Origin: Nematostella vectensis
Lineage: Eukaryota > Cnidaria > Anthozoa > Actiniaria > Edwardsiidae
Assembly (NCBI RefSeq): GCF_932526225.1
Contig: NC_064046.1
Span: 8,357,219-8,421,218, forward strand
Direction: 5' to 3'
Length of the DNA stretch: 64,000 nt
Positions 59,115-64,000 of this stretch are shown here, piece after piece (the stretch's first letter is position 1; every line of letters starts with the position of its first letter). The notes under the pieces are model-generated. The model made no database searches. It saw nothing but the letters and a program-made list of their open reading frames with translations, and was not told the DNA's origin. A program made the translations under genes and the position numbers.

Positions 59115-59310
59115 GGACCACAGTGATATCAGACGGATTAGGGGCTTATCTTGTAAAAACATTGGTACGATGCTTGTAGACATTCAACCCTTTAAGACGT
59201 TTCTGAAAGTTCTTGCGGAAAGATCTCCTTTTTTGCAAGACTCTACCCCTCAACACCTGCACGCGTGTCTAAGCCGACAGCGCGACCTGGCTTTTTGGGG
59301 CTTCTTCTGA
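59115..59310 (+). CDS. Possible terminal exon, unrecognised
   Basis: After a T-rich tract and acceptor (attaaatgcag), 64 codons stay open to a TGA (DHSDIRRIRGLSCKNI, then TMLVDIQPFKTFLKVLAERS). The composition is protein-like but no family is recognised and no upstream exon is assigned. Confidence 0.2.
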
Positions 59311-59422
59311 CGTGGGGGAGGGGGGGTCTTTCGGCCCCCCATCCGTAACTTTTAAACCATTGGAGCAGTTATAACCTAATTTTCAAAGAATCATTATCTG
59401 ACAAAGAGGAACAAAATTATAT

Positions 59423-59446
59423 ATTGTGTTGCCATAGCAACACAAT
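59423..59446. promoter_or_regulatory. Perfect RFX X-box palindrome beside a CRE cluster
   Basis: attgtgttgc-cata-gcaacacaat is a perfect inverted repeat containing the X-box gttgccatagcaac. TGACGTCA or TGACGTCAC palindromes follow at about 59459, 59591, 59741 and 59974. No gene start is identified beside it, so the sites may belong to transposon ends. Confidence 0.45.
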
Positions 59447-60037
59447 ACGATGTCATTATGACGTCATTTAAGGACATATGGTTATAAATAGCCTATCTTT
59501 CGAAACCTTTGCATAGAACATCCGAAATTAAAATAAGTTATCATAATCAGTTCGTATTCAAATAGTGACCGATATTCTTAAAAAATGTCTTTGTGACGTC
59601 ACTTAAGTGAGCAGAAACGGGCAATATTTCTGTTTTTTAGATGTGTATTTCTCTATGTCTTTTTTCGATAATCTTATTATCTTGCAGTAGACATATACTA
59701 TTAGTGACACTGTTTCTATGACAACAATATATGACACCTGTGACGTCATTGATTGGCTTGGTACCTTTAATATAGTATAAGTTTGCAACTGGACTCTTAA
59801 AGAAAGACTGAACTGTAGAATAACTTGTTTTTCCCACTTATTGATGCTTAAAGGTAGACAGTTACCTAAAAAAAGCTCGTCCAAGGTTTTTTACTTTTTT
59901 ACAAAACACGCGCGAAGTTGTTGTTTTGACATTGCAAACTGTCCCGCGTTTTGCTCGGTCATAGCCGGGCTTATGACGTCACAACCTTGGTACAGCTTCT
60001 CAAAATTGTTTTAAAACGATAGCAACTTCGTTTTAAA

Positions 60038-60397
60038 ATGACGGCAAACTCGTCAAAAAAGCCGGGCAGTACTTGCGCAGCCATGGGCTGCTCCAACAAC
60101 CACTATACAACACATGGGTCAATACATGCATCTCCAAAAGACCCGGAAATTAGGATAAAATGGGCCCGATTCGTCGGGACTAAGCGAAAGGAGTTCTCCA
60201 TCGGAAGCCGCTCTTTGTTCGAGCCATTTCGCCGATGAATGATTCAAGCGATCAAACCTGAATCTCCCTGATGCTAAGGCCCCGAAATTCAAAAGGAGTT
60301 TAAAGACGGGACCTCTTCCTTTACCTCTTCCTACACTGCATCGGGAAAGAAAAGAGAAAATAACGGAAAAAGCTCGCAAGGGACACCGCATGTACTA
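60038..60397 (+). pseudogene. THAP-domain pseudogene
   Basis: ATG 60038 opens KKPGSTCAAMGCSNN, a C-x4-C start typical of THAP zinc fingers, followed by HASPKDPEIRIKWARFV, the conserved basic/W block. Near 60205 the frame shifts; the other frame continues ALCSSHFADE with the second zinc pair region (C...H), then a TGA (60236-60238) where a Cys codon is expected, then KAPKFKRSLKTGPLPLPLPT to about 60397. THAP domains occur in P-element-type transposases and in host regulators. One frameshift plus one nonsense change mark it as dead. Confidence 0.75.
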
Positions 60398-60399
60398 AG

Positions 60400-61421
60400 T
60401 ATACAATGCATATTTACGACAATTACGCTGTGACAGACTGTGCGATTCACAGCAAGTTTTGAGGTTGAGTTGTTTTTGGTACTATAGATGTTATTTAAAT
60501 ATAAGTTAAAGAATGTAATAAAACAGAATCAGCCTGGCTTTAGTTGTCATTTCTTTTTCATTGATACATTTCTTTTGTTCAAAAATACAAAACGCAAAGA
60601 TGAAGCCTCAAAAGATTTACGCGGTCAGATTTACCAAACAAATTCTTCACAGCATGGTAATAAAAGCACAATCTTTTAAAACAGTTTTATCGAAATGCAA
60701 TACACATGACAACATTGTATTTGTCCACAGCACTCACACCGATAGTTATTATAACGCCACCTCGGATTTCTATCTGTTAGGATTTCACTGATAGTTTATT
60801 TTCATCTGACTTCGACTTTCTCCGATCGAGGCAATGAATAGTTCAACAACAAAATCCAATGAGATCAACAAGAAAGGATCAAATATCCAATGTCTGGAAT
60901 CGGAATCTAAAGAGTTGTACTAGTTATTTTATTACTTTTATAATAATATCGAGAAAATGACAAAAATTGAAGAATGAAATTTGAAATGACATAGGAAATA
61001 CAGGGAACAGAACAGGCAAATTCGAATGAACGAATTGTTTTGACAATCTCTACAGCGAACAAAATGAACGAAAGCCATCTACCGATAAATAAAAAACATT
61101 TTTATTTACCCCAATCCCACTTCTCCATGCTAGATTCATGCGAGTCCATATTTATCAACCTATGCTACTTCATCGACAAGTACCTCTAAAGTTGAGTCAT
61201 CGTCTTTCAGTTTCCCATTCAGCGTTGAAAACAACACTTCCAATTCCATTCGGAAATCGTAGTTCTGTAATGTCAAGGTTTTTTTTTAATGCTTTCGCCT
61301 TTTACAAGTTCAGAATCAACTGCCTTACGGCTGGAGTTCACCATAGAAGACTGAATTCACATTTGTGTATTTTCACAGTGTTTCATAGTGTTATAAAAAC
61401 TTTGGCTGTGTCTCCCTTTCA
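60400..61421. other. No gene supported
   Basis: ORFs at 60561-60791 and 61138-61425 on the plus strand lack recognisable features. Confidence 0.3.
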
Positions 61422-61739
61422 CTAAGATGAGCCTTCAACGATCGGTTCGCCATGCGCTCTGATAGTGATATGACGGAAACTCGCATCCACCTTCTCAAAA
61501 ACCATCTCAAACTCCTTGTTGTCTTCTTCTGTTGAACTCTTGATTGTCACTGGGGTCTGTGAGGTCTAAGCCTCATGGCCTGGTACTTTCGATCGACGAC
61601 GCCATTATTCGACTGAGTTCTGGGGCTTTGATTTCGGATCTCCTGTATGATTTAACACTAAAATTTTGCGCCGTAACATGGTTGTGAAGTCACCAATGGC
61701 CTCCCAACGGTCCAAATTCGTCCCCAGTCTGCGAGACAT
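61422..61739 (-). pseudogene. Intronless fragment with two in-frame stops, unknown family
   Basis: Minus strand, one frame of 106 codons from ATG 61739: MSRRLGTNLDRWEAIGDFTT, then MLRRKILVLNHTGDP, two stops in the middle, then EEDNKEFEMVFEKVDASFRH and ITIRAHGEPIVEG before the final stop. A single consistent frame across stops suggests a once-coding, now decayed element, possibly a transposon ORF. Not identified. Confidence 0.3.
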
Positions 61740-62518
61740 TTTCTTTCGACGAAAATTTAAAAAAAATCCAAAAACGAACAAAAATGAAGCGCCTTTTTTA
61801 TTCAGGCTTGCTACTTAACCTCTAGACTTATGTTTTAGCAAAATAAAGTTTTCGTTTCTGACCTAGTTTAATTATCACATTGACCCCTCAACCGGCCTGT
61901 ACCGGCTTTGGGAAGTACCCACAACCCAAAAAATTCATAAATGCAAAATAAACACAACAAGATGAAGATACTCAGGCATCAGTCTAAGGGATAAATGGTC
62001 TTGCAGATATGCATCCAACCAAGGTGTTGGCATCTACTCTTAAGCCAAATAATAGCACAGGTTCTTTGACAAATCTCAAATCGAACAAGGAGAGAAAAGC
62101 AGAATCACCCCTCTCAATAAAACGCTCAAAATACCACACAAGGGAGAGAGATCAGCAAACACAGCTCAAGACACAAATAGATACCTTTATTCTGATCTTC
62201 CAGGCACATTTCCATGGCCTCAAAACACAATGTCCACTCCTTGAAGGCTTGTACAACCACGAAGATGGCTTTACGTATTGCAAAGCATTCTGGGAGATCC
62301 AGGGGAAAATTCACGAGGGGAGGGCCAGCCAACACTTCTCTCCCCAAAGTCAGATGGTTTTTTTTATAAGTCTTTTCACCCCGAAGCCAAACAAATCAAT
62401 TCCAGGTCATACAGACCCAGAATAGCAGTGTAAACAATTTTGGAATCAATTTGGTTTCAGAAAAGACAGCATTTAGGAGAGCTGTGGTGATTCATTAGAA
62501 AATTATTTTCTCTTCCAG

Positions 62519-62739
62519 GCAAAGCCAAACAAGAAAAAATCATCATGAATTCACCTTTACTTGCAAATATCCATAAGCAAAGCACTCAATTATGCCTCAG
62601 TAGACTTCAGGATGTCCTGAGATACTCTCCTAATATGCTCATAGCTGTATTTTTGATGAAAAATACAAGCAACCATCAACTTGTGCTGGCTTCAGCACAA
62701 CGACGAGGAATTAAAAGTGGGGACCGCAAAGCACTGTTG
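62519..62739 (+). CDS. Candidate internal exon, gene unknown
   Basis: A polypyrimidine tract and acceptor (ttttctcttccag) precede, and a donor (ctgttg|gtaagc) follows. One frame is open: KAKQEKIIMNSPLLANI, then HKQSTQLCLSRLQDVLRYSP and NMLIAVFLMKNTSNHQLVLA. In that frame the exon starts with two bases and ends on a codon boundary. It could also be a first coding exon starting at ATG 62545. No family recognised; neighbouring exons would lie outside or unseen. Confidence 0.4.
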
Positions 62740-64000
62740 GTAAGCTTGGATACCGCTGACTAGGTGCAGCTGTGTTTGACTTTGACGGGTTGTATAAAAC
62801 TCAGAACAGGGGGGGAGGTATCTGTTTTCAGTCTGTTTTTTGTAAATTCAGCTCAAAAAAGCCAGGAGTCAATGGGTTATAGTAATAATTTAAATATCTT
62901 TCCCAAAAATGTTTTTTTTTCTAATTTTTATTTAAAATAGAGGAATATAAAAAGGATTTTGCCAAATGAATGTGTTAGCTTAAAAAACAGCGATTTTTAG
63001 CTAATTATGTGACATCAGCATACGCCATAATGGATCTGCCATCTTGAATTCGCCATCTTGGTTTTAATGAAAATTATTTATTTTAATCAATAAAAACTGG
63101 GTGCCAAAATCTGAAGCTTTTTGACAATATTTAATCTTCGTATCAAGTTTTATTTATGATTTCAGGTGGATATGAATGTTTTTTGCTATTTCTATAAGCA
63201 CTATTTCGAGAAGGACAAAAATTGACAAAAAACCCACCACCCGTCCCCCCCTAAAATAGAGATGTAAATTTTTATAGTGTTTTTTTATAACTTGGTATAA
63301 AACGTTTATATGACATGGATTTACGTTGAGCACGTCGTATTAATAGTTGATCTTAACGACTTAAAGCGTGTCTAATTTCCATTAAACCTATGTCTCAAAA
63401 CTTGGTTGCTATGGTTACCAGGGTACACATATAAAAATTTTGTTTAGACAAAAGGGATCCCAGATAAATTTTAGGAAAAGTCATCAGATTTCAATGCTCT
63501 AGCCCTACTATTTCAAAAATTATTACAGATCAAAGGTGCTGGGGGCCTCAAAAGCCCCCCCCCCTCCGGTCTGAATAGGGTTAATGCTGATACCGCTAAA
63601 GCGACCAAGAAGAGACCTTGTAAACAGATAGAAGAACCACGCAATCGGCAGTGGTGCAGAAGCCTGTTTTGGCCGAGGTCATTTTGTCCACATTGGATGG
63701 ATACCAAAACACCATCTACCGAGCTGCAGTATGTATTGGATGGAGGTTCTCTTCTACACTGAATACCCTGGCCCAAGGAAGTCGACACATTATTTTACGA
63801 AGGTTAAACTCCTGCTAATGTGCCGATGGCTTCTTAACAGAGGTCAAGACAGGAAAAAAAGGTCAGGTAAAATCGGAGCCTCCGAAGAAAGAAAGAGGGT
63901 TTTTCTGGCAAAAAAAAAAAAAAAACAAACAAACAAGCAAAATTTTATTAAAATGTTGAGCAAGTACCCGAGGGTAAGCGGTTGTGGCACAATGAACACG
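62740..64000. other. AT-rich end of window with a relic of the DTDLLVL family
   Basis: Around 63695-63790 (+) the words LQYVLDGGSLLH, a stop, then IPWPKEVDT match the block VQYVLDGG.HLHRV.W of the pseudogene at 48.5 kb. It is a second short dead fragment of that family. An RFX-like word (gttgctatggttacc) lies near 63404. A long A-run is at 63910-63924. Otherwise nothing. Confidence 0.4.

Noticed and set aside
62009..62425. 138-codon plus ORF (and antisense 73-codon ORF)
   Set aside because: No recognisable domain on either strand; low-complexity start.
1..64000. tRNA, rRNA and snRNA genes
   Set aside because: Looked for GGTTCRANTCC boxes and conserved rRNA/U6 words; nothing consistent with a folded gene was found. 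A covariance-model scan would be decisive.

Overview
The window looks like nuclear DNA from a cnidarian, most likely an anthozoan such as a sea anemone. That placement is inferred from gene content and repeat style, not from a search. Genes are split into short exons with GT/AG introns in consistent phases. Intergenic DNA is AT-rich and full of short inverted-repeat transposons, degenerate transposon genes and minisatellites. There is no sign of operons or bacterial signals.

Layout. (1) 147-4597 (+): the last ten exons of a coiled-coil centrosomal protein, best matched to LRRCC1. Its final coding codons are the first unit of a 54-bp minisatellite (4567-5585). (2) 5.9-10.5 kb: an inverted-repeat element, a 29-bp minisatellite, a GATA/GGTA microsatellite fused to a 5'-truncated LINE reverse transcriptase, and small MITEs. 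(3) 10555-12811 (+): a C2H2 zinc-finger gene with two alternative last fingers. (4) 13660-15428 (-): a ubiquitin-like plus ankyrin protein of ANKUB1 type. (5) 17282-22362 (+): a secreted single-lobe transferrin that has lost most iron and carbonate ligands. (6) 22.5-27.6 kb: a G-rich 21-bp array with higher-order structure, a foldback MITE and a 45-bp array. (7) 28-33 kb: a 1.1-kb element with 9-bp target duplications, a broken Myb/SANT transposon gene and a 784-bp TIR element. (8) 35069-39112 (+): a second, longer ANKUB1-like paralogue. (9) 40.1-42.6 kb: a second 29-bp array, followed by a lone exon of a berberine-bridge-type FAD oxidase. (10) 43-64 kb: mostly transposon relics (one repeatedly broken gene family, a THAP pseudogene, foldback elements), a local duplication, and isolated candidate exons including a signal-peptide gene.

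How the genes relate. Three of the five solid genes (LRRCC1-like and two ANKUB1-like) point to centrosome or cilium biology. The shorter ANKUB1-like gene has an RFX X-box palindrome about 110 bp upstream of its start. The two ANKUB1-like proteins share a repeated aromatic-x-x-W-L/K-x-x-K motif, three copies in one and seven in the other. The transferrin lies between the two paralogues. About 9-10 kb of the 64 kb is tandem repeat.

Most convincing oddities: the degenerate transferrin iron site, the swappable last zinc finger, the minisatellite born from a terminal exon, and the W-motif expansion in the ANKUB1-like pair.
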